A DNA stretch of 15,317 nucleotides from Candidatus Falkowiibacteriota bacterium (GCA_017610485.1 JAFCBY010000014.1:1-15317); one strand, 5' to 3'. Positions 1-5,789 are shown, numbered from the stretch's first letter. Notes: generated by a model from the sequence alone, not told the origin. Translations and numbers: made by a program.

Positions 1-24
1 AACCCCAGCCGGGTTTGCGGCTAG

Positions 25-169
25 TGGACCCTGCGAGAATCGGACTCGCACCTCATCCAAGTTGGAGCTTGGGAGTTCCGATTGAGAAGCAATCGGTTTC
101 TTTCCCGAGGCTTTCTTTTTCAAAGAAAGGCTCTGCCAAGGATGTATCCTACCACTAGACGAAGGGCCC
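25..169 (-). tRNA. tRNA-Ala(GGC) with a 74-nt intron at position 37/38
   Basis: Read on the minus strand, 169-163 (GGGCCCT) pairs with 32-26 (AGGGTCC), giving a 7-bp acceptor stem that contains G3:U70, the classic alanine identity pair. The discriminator is A at 25. The D arm is GTCT-AGTGGTA-GGAT. The anticodon stem CATCC (144-140) pairs with GGATG (58-54). Between them the splice motif is canonical: 3-nt bulges CAG and CTT flank the 4-bp helix TTGG/CCAA, with AGC/GCT beyond. Cutting after the second base of each bulge removes 133-60 and leaves the loop TTGGCAT, anticodon GGC. The mature tRNA is 71 nt. The intron folds into two 7-bp hairpins (111-129 and 78-96), the second enclosed by GGGA/TCCC (71-74/103-106). 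The T loop reads TCCGATT, so the usual U55 is C. No CCA is encoded. Confidence 0.93.
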
Positions 170-194
170 TTAAGGAACAATTGGAGGTGGAAGG

Positions 195-209
195 GTTTTT
201 AAAAAATGG
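195..209 (-). promoter_or_regulatory. TATA-like promoter of the tRNA gene
   Basis: On the minus strand this AT-rich block reads ATTTTTTAAAAACC and is centred about 33 bases before the first tRNA base. That suits an archaeal TATA box with a short 5' leader. The same T6 run could also stop transcripts arriving from lsm. Both roles are inferred from position and composition only. Confidence 0.5.
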
Positions 210-223
210 GTTTACGGCATTTG

Positions 224-305
224 GGCAATATCTATTGCCATGCTTTTTCCCAAAGCTTCCGAGCAAACATTTGGGTTTGCGAGGCACGAAAAGCTTTCGC
301 TTTTC
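224..305. other. Array of four tandem short hairpins between lsm and tRNA-Ala
   Basis: Four perfect stems follow one another: GGCAAT-atct-ATTGCC (224-239), GCTTT-ttccc-AAAGC (242-256), GCAAAC-6 nt-GTTTGC (263-280) and GAAAAGC-tttc-GCTTTTC (288-305). They lie in the 163-base gap between the lsm stop and the tRNA, just before the T6/TATA block at 195-209. No reading frame here looks like a protein. The array may be the structured 3' end of the lsm transcript, a processing region ahead of the tRNA, or an unrecognised small RNA. I do not recognise a known RNA family. Confidence 0.5.
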
Positions 306-332
306 TATGTTGCGCGTGAGCGGAAAAGGCTT

Positions 333-551
333 TTAGGAGCTTATTAGGACAACGTTGTCCCCGCGAACCATCAACTTGCCGTACTTGGTTTTTGCCTCGC
401 CGTTTTCCAGCTTTTCCGCGTTGTCAAGCACTAGGTTTAGGTGCACGTCGAATGCCTTTAGGTTGCCCCTGATTGAGACATTGCCCTTTAGGAGAACGAG
501 TATTTCTTTTCCTATTGCTTCGTTGAGCATGTCAAAGGGTCTGTTTGCCAT
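333..551 (-). CDS. Archaeal Sm-like RNA-binding protein (Lsm)
   Basis: The 72-residue protein is a complete single-domain archaeal Lsm (SmAP). The Sm1 motif spans roughly residues 13-44, with G30, the F-D-V-H of 34-37 and N39 in the expected places. The Sm2 motif is R-G-D-N-V-V at 63-68. Family members form heptameric or hexameric rings that bind U-rich RNA in the loop made by the Asp/Asn of Sm1 and the Arg-Gly of Sm2. The cell role in archaea is probably RNA processing or turnover. The ATG at 551 follows the minD stop by 15 bases, and a good ribosome-binding site (AAGGTGA) overlaps the end of that gap. Translation is therefore probably coupled to minD in one transcript. A structured region and a tRNA gene lie downstream. 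Confidence 0.95.
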   Translation of the reverse strand: MANRPFDMLNEAIGKEILVLLKGNVSIRGNLKAFDVHLNLVLDNAEKLENGEAKTKYGKLMVRGDNVVLISS

Positions 552-566
552 TGTTGAATCACCTTG

Positions 567-1355
567 TTACTTCCTTTTGAATATAGATAGCAGTCTGCTT
601 AAAAAGCCTTGCTTCTTTTCCTTGACCAAAAACTCCTGGGCCTTCATTCCAGCAATTTTTGCTGCGATTTTCCTCATTTCTATTGCGGCGGGCGTTGTTG
701 GTTTCCTTACCATCACAGGCTGCACGTTTTGCTGCATAAAACTCCTTCTTACCTCTTCATCGTATGGAATTACCCCGTAGACTGGAAGCTCGAGCATCTT
801 CATTATGTCTTCCTCGTTGATTTCCCCCTTTTCGCCAGTGCTGAAGTTTACCACTACCGCCCTTGGTATTGAGCCAAGCCTTTGGGAGACTATCTTTGTT
901 TTCAAAACGTCTGCAATGCTGGGTGAGGTTGGCATTGTTATAAGGAGAACTTCGTCTGCCGAGCTCAGTGAGGACATCACATTTTTTTCTATCCCGGGGG
1001 GCGCGTCCAACAGCACGAAATCGTACTTTCCCGCGATTTCTTTGACAACTGCTTCAAGCCGTTCTGTGTCAACCCGTCTGTAGGATTCGAGACTTAGCCC
1101 GCTTGGGATGAAGTTTAGGCCGGAGGGCCCCTCGTAGATTGCATCCTCCACATTGCTTTCCCCAACAAGGACGTCATGCAGTGTTATTGGCGAGGACTGC
1201 ATTCCAAGCAGGAGGGAAAGGTTTGCCATTGCTATGTCAGCATCAATAAGCAATACCTTGAAGTTTTTTTGCGCAAGGGCTACACCTAAGTTGGCTGTAA
1301 GCGTTGTTTTTCCAACGCCACCTTTGCCGGATGCAATCGTGATAACTTTTCCCAA
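567..1355 (-). CDS. minD: MinD-type P-loop ATPase with membrane-targeting tail
   Basis: The 262-residue protein belongs to the MinD/ParA (SIMIBI) ATPase family. The deviant Walker A motif K-G-G-V-G-K-T-T is at 11-18, with the signature lysine K11. The switch aspartates sit in L-L-I-D-A-D at 35-40, and the Walker B-like L-L-D-A-P-P-G-I-E is at 115-123, close to the MinD form DAPAGIE. The last 13 residues (250-262, GFLSRLLSIFKRK) make a short amphipathic, basic helix like the MinD membrane-targeting sequence. Such ATPases cycle between cytosolic monomer and membrane-bound dimer to place cell components. The start is TTG at 1355: GGTG lies 7 bases upstream, and the only nearby GTG runs into a stop. 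The upstream neighbour encodes a Roadblock-like protein; lsm follows. No MinE or MinC homologue is visible. Confidence 0.92.
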   Translation of the reverse strand: MGKVITIASGKGGVGKTTLTANLGVALAQKNFKVLLIDADIAMANLSLLLGMQSSPITLHDVLVGESNVEDAIYEGPSGLNFIPSGLSLESYRRVDTERLEAVVKEIAGKYDFVLLDAPPGIEKNVMSSLSSADEVLLITMPTSPSIADVLKTKIVSQRLGSIPRAVVVNFSTGEKGEINEEDIMKMLELPVYGVIPYDEEVRRSFMQQNVQPVMVRKPTTPAAIEMRKIAAKIAGMKAQEFLVKEKKQGFLSRLLSIFKRK

Positions 1356-1427
1356 ACTAAAACACCTTCTTTTTTCCTTTATTATAATAGCTTTTGGATG
1401 TTAAAAATCTTCCCCTGTTTTGTTTTC

Positions 1428-1886
1428 CTAGGACAGGCGCTTTCTCCTCAAAATTGACTCTATTTCCCTTGCCAGTGCTTTTAACTCTATTCCTGAGAGG
1501 GTGCTGTTTGCCTTCACTATGTACAGGCTGTCCTGCCATGGCAGGAGCATTATCCATTCTCGGTCAGATCTCATTGTAATCAGGTCTGTTCCGGAAAAGC
1601 TTTTGGCTGCAAAGTTCATTAAATCCGTGCCGTTCTGGCTTTCGGCGTTTCCATTGCCAGAGCTGCTTAGCACTATTCCTTCGTTTAGCCGCCTGACAGT
1701 TATGCTGTTGACAATATGCTTTCTTTTGAGGCAGTTCAGCAGCTCTTGGGCTTCCTTTCCCTTTATTTCAAAGGTTTTGCTTGCAAGCGTGTCCTGAATC
1801 ATTGCAAACTGCTGTTCTGGCAAGGCAGTGTGGTCAAAATCCAGAATCTTGGCCGCAAATCTCGTAAACAAACCCAAAGTAGACAT
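1428..1886 (-). CDS. Roadblock/LC7-like domain protein
   Basis: I call this 152-residue protein by fold pattern, not by a diagnostic motif. From about residue 44 the order is helix (44-57), strand (60-68), strand (70-76), helix (86-97), three strands (101-126) and a C-terminal helix (131-148). That is the arrangement of Roadblock/LC7 domains. The I-V-L-S-S-S-G turn at 71-77 resembles the 'G-x-V-L-x-S' element of that family. The first 40 residues are extra. In bacteria and archaea such proteins often regulate small GTPases or ParA/MinD-like systems and act in polarity and motility. The gene lies 72 bases before minD on the same strand, so a partnership with it is a reasonable inference. The ATG at 1886 has AAAGGAG about 11 bases upstream. 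A lineage-specific protein of unrelated fold is the alternative. Confidence 0.55.
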   Translation of the reverse strand: MSTLGLFTRFAAKILDFDHTALPEQQFAMIQDTLASKTFEIKGKEAQELLNCLKRKHIVNSITVRRLNEGIVLSSSGNGNAESQNGTDLMNFAAKSFSGTDLITMRSDREWIMLLPWQDSLYIVKANSTLSGIELKALAREIESILRRKRLS

Positions 1887-1973
1887 TTTTTACAGAACTC
1901 CTTTAATGAAAATAGTAGCGAAATCAATTAAAAAGTTTAGATTGCCTCCACCTGTTTAAAAACTTAGCTGTTG

Positions 1974-2462
1974 TTATATCGAACCCAAACCAAACTTATT
2001 CAGAAGATTGTTTTTGGATTTGGAAGATCCTTCCTCGACCATAAGCTCTTTTGAGACAACGGCTGGATTGTAGGCCTTTGGCTGGAGCTTTGACAGGGTT
2101 GCATTGTCAACTATTTTCAAGAGCTTTATTTTTTCGTTGAAGGCCATTATCAGGTCAATTTGTTGCTTGCTCAGCCTGTTTACATCAAAGACCCCTTGGT
2201 TTGCTTTCAACAGGTTTAGGACAAGTCTCAGAGCCGAAACGCCGTAAAGCTGCTTGTTTACGCGCAGGCCGTCAAAGACCGCCCCGATTATTACCGCATT
2301 GTTTATCATCAACAGCCCCTCTTCCAAACCTGAAACGCCCTCTGCTGTCGCAACCACGTAGCCGTTGAACCTCGATTTCATCAGCTGTGAAATTTTTTCG
2401 TACGGCGCTGATTCCGAGAACGAAACATGCTGTGCTTCAATCTTGCCAATTGGAATGTTCAT
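1974..2462 (-). CDS. DUF2226/DUF4388 (PATAN)-like protein
   Basis: The 162-residue protein shows the pattern of archaeal DUF2226 proteins and the related DUF4388/PATAN domain. A strand pair (residues 34-40) is followed by an E-E-G-L-L-M-I element (47-53) and a second strand running into 'IIGAVFDG' (58-65). A G-x-x-A-L-R-L-V helix comes next (74-84), then 'GVFDVNRLS' (90-98) and a Q-I-D-L-I helix. In bacteria PATAN/DUF4388 proteins accompany type IV pilus and GTPase polarity systems; the archaeal family has no settled function. I prefer the ATG at 2462 to the GTG at 2474, because AGGGTGA lies 9 bases before the ATG and the GTG is part of that ribosome-binding site. The C-terminal 30 residues are polar and likely disordered. 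The gene sits between the NYN gene (35 bases) and the Roadblock-like gene. Confidence 0.6.
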   Translation of the reverse strand: MNIPIGKIEAQHVSFSESAPYEKISQLMKSRFNGYVVATAEGVSGLEEGLLMINNAVIIGAVFDGLRVNKQLYGVSALRLVLNLLKANQGVFDVNRLSKQQIDLIMAFNEKIKLLKIVDNATLSKLQPKAYNPAVVSKELMVEEGSSKSKNNLLNKFGLGSI

Positions 2463-2497
2463 TTTTTTGTTCACCCTAATCTTTTTGCCAATTTTTT

Positions 2498-2962
2498 TTA
2501 CGCACCCAGCACTATTACTACGTCGGCGGTGTTTTTTAATGCTGCTGCCGAGGACTCTTCGGCCAGAACGACGATTGTTTCCTTACCGTAGCGTTTTGCC
2601 TTCATTATGGCCGGCAGAAAGTCGGAATCCCTTGTCACAAAAGCGATTGCATGAACGGACTTGTTGAAGATAGCTTCTGTGGCATCAGAGGCCATTGCAA
2701 CGTCAACGTCTCCGACTGTTAGAATGGTTTCAAAGCCCTGGTTTACCACGGCCTCAACAAGCTTGTTTGAAGCGAACTGGTCCAAGAAGACCCTTGCAAT
2801 CTTGAGGTTACCATGCTTTTCCAAAACCTCTTTGATGGACTTGAGGTCAATGCCGAGCTCTTTTCTCAAAATGTTTGGGCCGTCAACAAAGACAGCGAGG
2901 TTGCGCTGCTTTTTTTTCTTTATGACCTTGCCAATCTTCTTTTTTACGTTGCTTAAAACCAA
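2498..2962 (-). CDS. NYN-domain (LabA/DUF88-like) putative RNase
   Basis: The 154-residue protein is a single PIN-like NYN domain of the archaeal TIGR00288/LabA type. Acidic residues expected to bind metal are present: D27 in A-V-F-V-D-G-P-N (23-30), D85 and D87 in G-D-V-D-V-A (84-89), D93, and D112/D114 in T-R-D-S-D-F (110-115). The family is thought to cleave RNA with Mg2+, but the archaeal members lack a proven substrate. The N-terminus (K7-K18) is very basic, which fits RNA contact. The start is a TTG at 2962 with GGCGGTG upstream; no ATG or GTG is available before the domain. A TATA-like TATATA (2988-2993) would start transcription close to this codon. The gene heads the leftward block and is divergent from the aIF5A gene. 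Confidence 0.88.
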   Translation of the reverse strand: MVLSNVKKKIGKVIKKKKQRNLAVFVDGPNILRKELGIDLKSIKEVLEKHGNLKIARVFLDQFASNKLVEAVVNQGFETILTVGDVDVAMASDATEAIFNKSVHAIAFVTRDSDFLPAIMKAKRYGKETIVVLAEESSAAALKNTADVVIVLGA

Positions 2963-3101
2963 GGGGGTAACACCGCCAATTAATGTGTATATAGAGTAAT
3001 GGAATTTAACAAGAAAAAGGTATTTAAGGGGGCGGTAATTGGCTTTTTTCAGAGAAAAGATATTTAAAGGTAATTAGCCTAATTATTTCTAGTGCTTTTT
3101 T
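2963..3101. promoter_or_regulatory. Divergent promoter region of NYN and aIF5A genes with repeated TAATTRGC motif
   Basis: Rightward TATA boxes lie at 3021-3027 (TATTTAA) and 3061-3068 (TATTTAAA); the second fits transcription beginning about 10 bases before the aIF5A ATG. Leftward, TATATA is at 2988-2993. A perfect palindrome, TAATTAG-c-CTAATTA (3071-3085), sits between the proximal TATA box and the start codon. Related half-sites occur at 3036-3043 (TAATTGGC) and, inverted, at 2975-2982 (GCCAATTA). Each rightward TATA box is followed by GGTAATTRGC, so the promoter looks duplicated. Repressor binding at the palindrome is inferred. Confidence 0.6.
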
Positions 3102-3500
3102 ATGGCTGAGGGAGAGAAGAAATTTACCAGTGTTGGAAGCCTGAAGCCAGGCTCCTATTTGCTGATTGACGGCTTTGCCTGCCAGGTTAGGACAACGGAC
3201 AAGTCAAAGCCAGGCAAGCACGGCTCTACCAAGGCAAGGGTTGTTGCTTTTGATGTATTCAGCGGGCAGAAGCGCGGCATTTTGAAGCCGACCTCTGCAG
3301 ACGTGGAAGTCCCAATAATGGCAAAGGGTTCTGCCCAGGTTGTTGCCGTTATGGGAGATTCCCTGCAGATAATGGACCTGTCATCCTACGAGACCTTTGA
3401 CGTGAAAAAGCCTGACACCCCAGGCCTGTCCTCAGGCGTTGAGGTTGAGTACATTAGATGGGGCGACAACATCAAGGTTTTGAGGCAGAAGGGAAGCTAG
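3102..3500 (+). CDS. Translation factor aIF5A (EF-P/eIF5A family)
   Basis: The 132-residue protein is a full-length archaeal IF5A, built of an N-terminal SH3-like barrel and a C-terminal OB fold (from about residue 70). The hypusine loop K-S-K-P-G-K-H-G (34-41) is intact, and K39 is the lysine that deoxyhypusine synthase would modify. In archaea and eukaryotes the modified factor sits in the ribosomal E site, relieves stalls at polyproline and other poor peptide-bond contexts, and aids termination. The ATG at 3102 lies close to the predicted transcript start, with no clear ribosome-binding site, so the message is nearly leaderless. A nine-T run follows the stop at once, so the gene is probably its own transcript. 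The deoxyhypusine synthase gene is not in the window. Confidence 0.97.
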   Translation: MAEGEKKFTSVGSLKPGSYLLIDGFACQVRTTDKSKPGKHGSTKARVVAFDVFSGQKRGILKPTSADVEVPIMAKGSAQVVAVMGDSLQIMDLSSYETFDVKKPDTPGLSSGVEVEYIRWGDNIKVLRQKGS

Positions 3501-3506
3501 AACTTC

Positions 3507-3515
3507 TTTTTTTTT
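3507..3515 (+). terminator. Poly-T terminator after the aIF5A gene
   Basis: Nine consecutive T residues begin six bases after the aIF5A stop codon. Archaeal RNA polymerase commonly terminates at such U-tracts without a preceding hairpin. Confidence 0.75.
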
Positions 3516-3563
3516 GGCAGGCGGAAGCCTATTATGAAAAGCCCAGCAAGGCAATGGCCTGCC
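3516..3563 (+). other. Hairpin with internal loop after the poly-T run
   Basis: GGCAGGC (3516-3522) pairs perfectly with GCCTGCC (3557-3563). Inside, GCCT (3527-3530) pairs with AGGC (3549-3552), leaving a symmetric 4/4 internal loop. A short T4 run follows. It could be a backup terminator or a small structured RNA; no promoter specific to it is evident. Confidence 0.4.
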
Positions 3564-3582
3564 TTTTCCCCTAATAGAAATC

Positions 3583-3633
3583 TTTATTAAGCGCGAATCC
3601 TATTTTATATTTAGTTAATCTTTTAGAGGAGGT
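3583..3633 (+). promoter_or_regulatory. Promoter and strong ribosome-binding site of the phasin-like gene
   Basis: TTTATTAA (3583-3590) is a good TATA candidate and would give a 28-base leader. A second AT-rich box, TTTTATAT (3603-3610), is too close to leave the ribosome-binding site in the transcript. GAGGAGGT (3626-3633) is 7 bases before the ATG at 3641 but only 1 base before the in-frame GTG at 3635. The ATG is therefore the start. Confidence 0.6.
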
Positions 3634-3640
3634 TGTGTTT

Positions 3641-4063
3641 ATGGCAAAGGATTTGATAAAAGAAGGAGTGGCTCTTGCCCTTGGCGTTGTGAGAATCAGC
3701 GGGGAGCAGTTCAACAAGGCAATCAAGCAGTTGGAGAAAAAGAACAAGGTTAGTTCCAAGGAAGGAAAGGCCATGGTTTACAAGTGGGTTTCAGAGCAGC
3801 AGAAGCAGCTTGTGAAGATGAGAAGAACGCTGAAGAAAGAGGCTCTGAGGACAAGGCTTTACAGCAGCAAGGACCTTGCAAAAATGAACCAGATTATCAA
3901 GAACCTTTCGAACGAGATCTTTAAGCTGCAGAAGAAAAAGACAAAGGCAGAGGCCACAAGGAAGAAGGAGAGGGCAAAGGCCCTTAAGAAAAGGACTGTG
4001 AAGAAAAAGGCTGCCAAGAAAAAGCCAAAGAAGAAGGCTGCGAAGAGAAAGAAGAAAAGGTAG
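3641..4063 (+). CDS. Phasin-like coiled-coil protein with lysine-rich histone-like tail
   Basis: The 140-residue protein has two parts. Residues 1-60 resemble the COG3937 'phasin' N-terminus: a small apolar stretch (V10-V17), then helices with the family-like pattern of a paired 'I-K-Q-L-E-K-K-N-K-V-S-S-K-E-G-K' turn and a Y-K-W-V segment. Residues 60-105 are predicted coiled coil. Residues 100-140 are almost all Lys, Arg and Ala (K-K-K-A-A-K-K-K-P-K), like histone H1 tails or bacterial PhaF. PhaF-type proteins tie storage granules to DNA, but nothing here shows polyhydroxyalkanoate synthesis, so a nucleoid-binding role is at least as likely. The protein has no cysteine and no signal peptide. 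ubiB follows 55 bases on, beyond a hairpin. Confidence is high that this is a gene and moderate on the family. Confidence 0.7.
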   Translation: MAKDLIKEGVALALGVVRISGEQFNKAIKQLEKKNKVSSKEGKAMVYKWVSEQQKQLVKMRRTLKKEALRTRLYSSKDLAKMNQIIKNLSNEIFKLQKKKTKAEATRKKERAKALKKRTVKKKAAKKKPKKKAAKRKKKR

Positions 4064-4079
4064 CTTTGACAAGATTTTC

Positions 4080-4099
4080 TTTGGCCTGGCTAGGCCGAA
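4080..4099 (+). other. Intergenic hairpin ahead of ubiB
   Basis: GGCCT (4083-4087) and AGGCC (4092-4096) form a stem closed by the loop GGCT, extended by one G-T and two T-A pairs (4080-4082 with 4097-4099). It lies between the phasin-like stop and the ubiB start. There is no T-run after it, so it is more likely an RNA-processing or stability element than a terminator. No clear TATA box precedes ubiB, which suggests cotranscription. Confidence 0.4.
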
Positions 4100-4118
4100 A
4101 GATTAGGAATGGATTGCA

Positions 4119-5789
4119 ATGCTGGATTTTCTTGAGACTCCTGGAGACATTAAGAGATTTCTCGAGATAATGCGGATTTTCCTCAAGTATGGATGGGAAT
4201 CGGCCCTCGAAGTAAAGAGGATGAAGGAAAGGTTTCCCTTCGTAAGCAAGCTTGAGGGAAGCCGCGTTGGCGGCGAAGAAATCCCAAACCCTGTTAAGCT
4301 CAGGAAAATCTTTGAGGAGCTCGGCCCCACATTTATCAAATTCGGGCAGATGCTCAGCACAAGGCCTGACCTAATTAAAGAAGAGTTTGTCACAGAACTG
4401 AAGAAGCTGCAGGACCAGGCCCCACCCTTTGACTACGAGGATGTAAGAGAAATTATCAAAAAGGAGTTCGGGAGAAACATTGAGACAATCTACAAGAAAT
4501 TCGACAAGGATCCGGTTGCAGCCGCTTCTCTGGGACAGGTTCACTTTGCAGTGCTCCAGAGCGGAAAGAAGGTAGCCGTTAAGGTGCAAAGGCCTGACAT
4601 CGAGCACACAATTTCGGAAGACATGCGAATAATTACGTTCATTGCAGGCCTTGTTGAGAAAAGCATAAAGATAGCCCATTACTACAACCCGAAAAGTATT
4701 GCGGAAGAGTTTGCCGAAACCACCCTGAAGGAGCTCGACTACAACAAGGAGGGCAAGAACGCTGAAAGGTTTGCCTCAAATTTCAGGGGAGACCCGGATG
4801 TCAGGGTTCCAAAGATTTTTTGGGAGCAAACAAGCAAGCGGGTCATAACCCTTGAGAGGGTTCACGGCAAAAAGATAAGTGAGTACTACAAGCACAAGAA
4901 CAATGCCCTGAAGAAAAAGATTTCTGTTAAGTACATAGACTGCTTCTTCAAGCAAATGCTGATTCATGGGGTTTTTCAGGCTGACCCACACCCCGCAAAC
5001 ATTTTTGTAAGCGTCCACAAGGGAAACCCCATAATTAGCCTTGTCGACTTTGGAATGGTTGGCAGGATTGACACAGAGCTTCGCGACAATTTTGGCATTG
5101 CTCTCGTGCTCTTGGTTGAGAAAAACGCCAAGGGCCTGGTAAAGCAGTTGCAGGTAATGAAGCTCGTTGACAGGATTGATGACAAACAGCAATTTACAAC
5201 AGACATTGAAGAAATAATCGACTACTTTTACGATACTGACACCGACAGGATTGACTTCGCCGGCTTTGGCAATGCGCTAATAAGGGTTATGGTAAAGCAC
5301 AAAATCAAGGTGCCAAAGCAATACCTTCTTCTCTTGAGAAGTGCGGGAATTGCCCAGGACACTGTGGCGCAACTCGATCCGAACATAAACTTTATTGAAA
5401 GGGCAAAGCCCTACGCCATGAAGATAATTGCGGAAAGGACAAAACCAGAGTATATGGTCAAGAGCTTCAGGAACAACTACTTTGAATTCCAGAGGTTTTT
5501 TACCCAGCTGCCGGAAAGCGTCATGAAGATCTTCAAGAAGATGGAGGACGAAGACTTCAAGGTCTCGATTGAGGCAGACACACTTGACGAGCTGGGAAAG
5601 GACCTCTCAAAAAGCAGCAACACAATGGGAATGAGCATCATTGTGGCCGCCCTGATTCTTGCCTCCGCCCTGTTGCTCAACTCAAATGTGGAAACTGCAA
5701 TCGGCAGCACAGTAGACATTGGGTCTGTTGGCTTCATAGCGGCTTTGGTCATGGGCCTGCTTGTTGTGCTCAAAATTCTAAACGCGTGA
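4119..5789 (+). CDS. ubiB: UbiB/ABC1/ADCK family atypical kinase-like protein
   Basis: The 556-residue protein carries the whole ABC1 signature. The family-specific K-F-G-Q motif is at 74-77, the alanine-rich nucleotide loop A-A-A-S-L-G-Q at 134-140, and the ATP lysine K155 lies in V-A-V-K-V-Q-R-P. The catalytic loop is Q-A-D-P-H-P-A-N (287-294) and the metal-binding D-F-G is at 310-312. Two C-terminal membrane helices (about 503-522 and 537-556) anchor it, as in bacterial UbiB. Known relatives are ATPases that support coenzyme Q synthesis or lipid extraction from membranes; the archaeal substrate is unknown. No quinone or lipid genes lie nearby. The ATG at 4119 has only a weak AGGA upstream. 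The TGA stop overlaps the GTG of the next gene, which suggests translational coupling. Confidence 0.93.
   Translation: MLDFLETPGDIKRFLEIMRIFLKYGWESALEVKRMKERFPFVSKLEGSRVGGEEIPNPVKLRKIFEELGPTFIKFGQMLSTRPDLIKEEFVTELKKLQDQAPPFDYEDVREIIKKEFGRNIETIYKKFDKDPVAAASLGQVHFAVLQSGKKVAVKVQRPDIEHTISEDMRIITFIAGLVEKSIKIAHYYNPKSIAEEFAETTLKELDYNKEGKNAERFASNFRGDPDVRVPKIFWEQTSKRVITLERVHGKKISEYYKHKNNALKKKISVKYIDCFFKQMLIHGVFQADPHPANIFVSVHKGNPIISLVDFGMVGRIDTELRDNFGIALVLLVEKNAKGLVKQLQVMKLVDRIDDKQQFTTDIEEIIDYFYDTDTDRIDFAGFGNALIRVMVKHKIKVPKQYLLLLRSAGIAQDTVAQLDPNINFIERAKPYAMKIIAERTKPEYMVKSFRNNYFEFQRFFTQLPESVMKIFKKMEDEDFKVSIEADTLDELGKDLSKSSNTMGMSIIVAALILASALLLNSNVETAIGSTVDIGSVGFIAALVMGLLVVLKILNA

Noticed and set aside
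1..24. End of a second tRNA at the left edge
   Set aside because: There is a weak 5-bp hairpin (1-15) but too little sequence for an acceptor or T arm; it could simply be the tRNA-Ala 3' flank.
60..133. C/D or H/ACA guide RNA inside the tRNA intron
   Set aside because: No RTGATGA C box, CTGA D box or ACA end in proper positions could be found.
82..336. Open frame of 84 codons on the plus strand over the tRNA and the lsm downstream gap
   Set aside because: It runs through the tRNA and the hairpin array, has a low-complexity Phe/Arg composition and no ribosome-binding site.
4776..5192. Minus-strand frame of 138 codons inside ubiB
   Set aside because: It lies over the kinase catalytic motifs of ubiB and shows no domain of its own.
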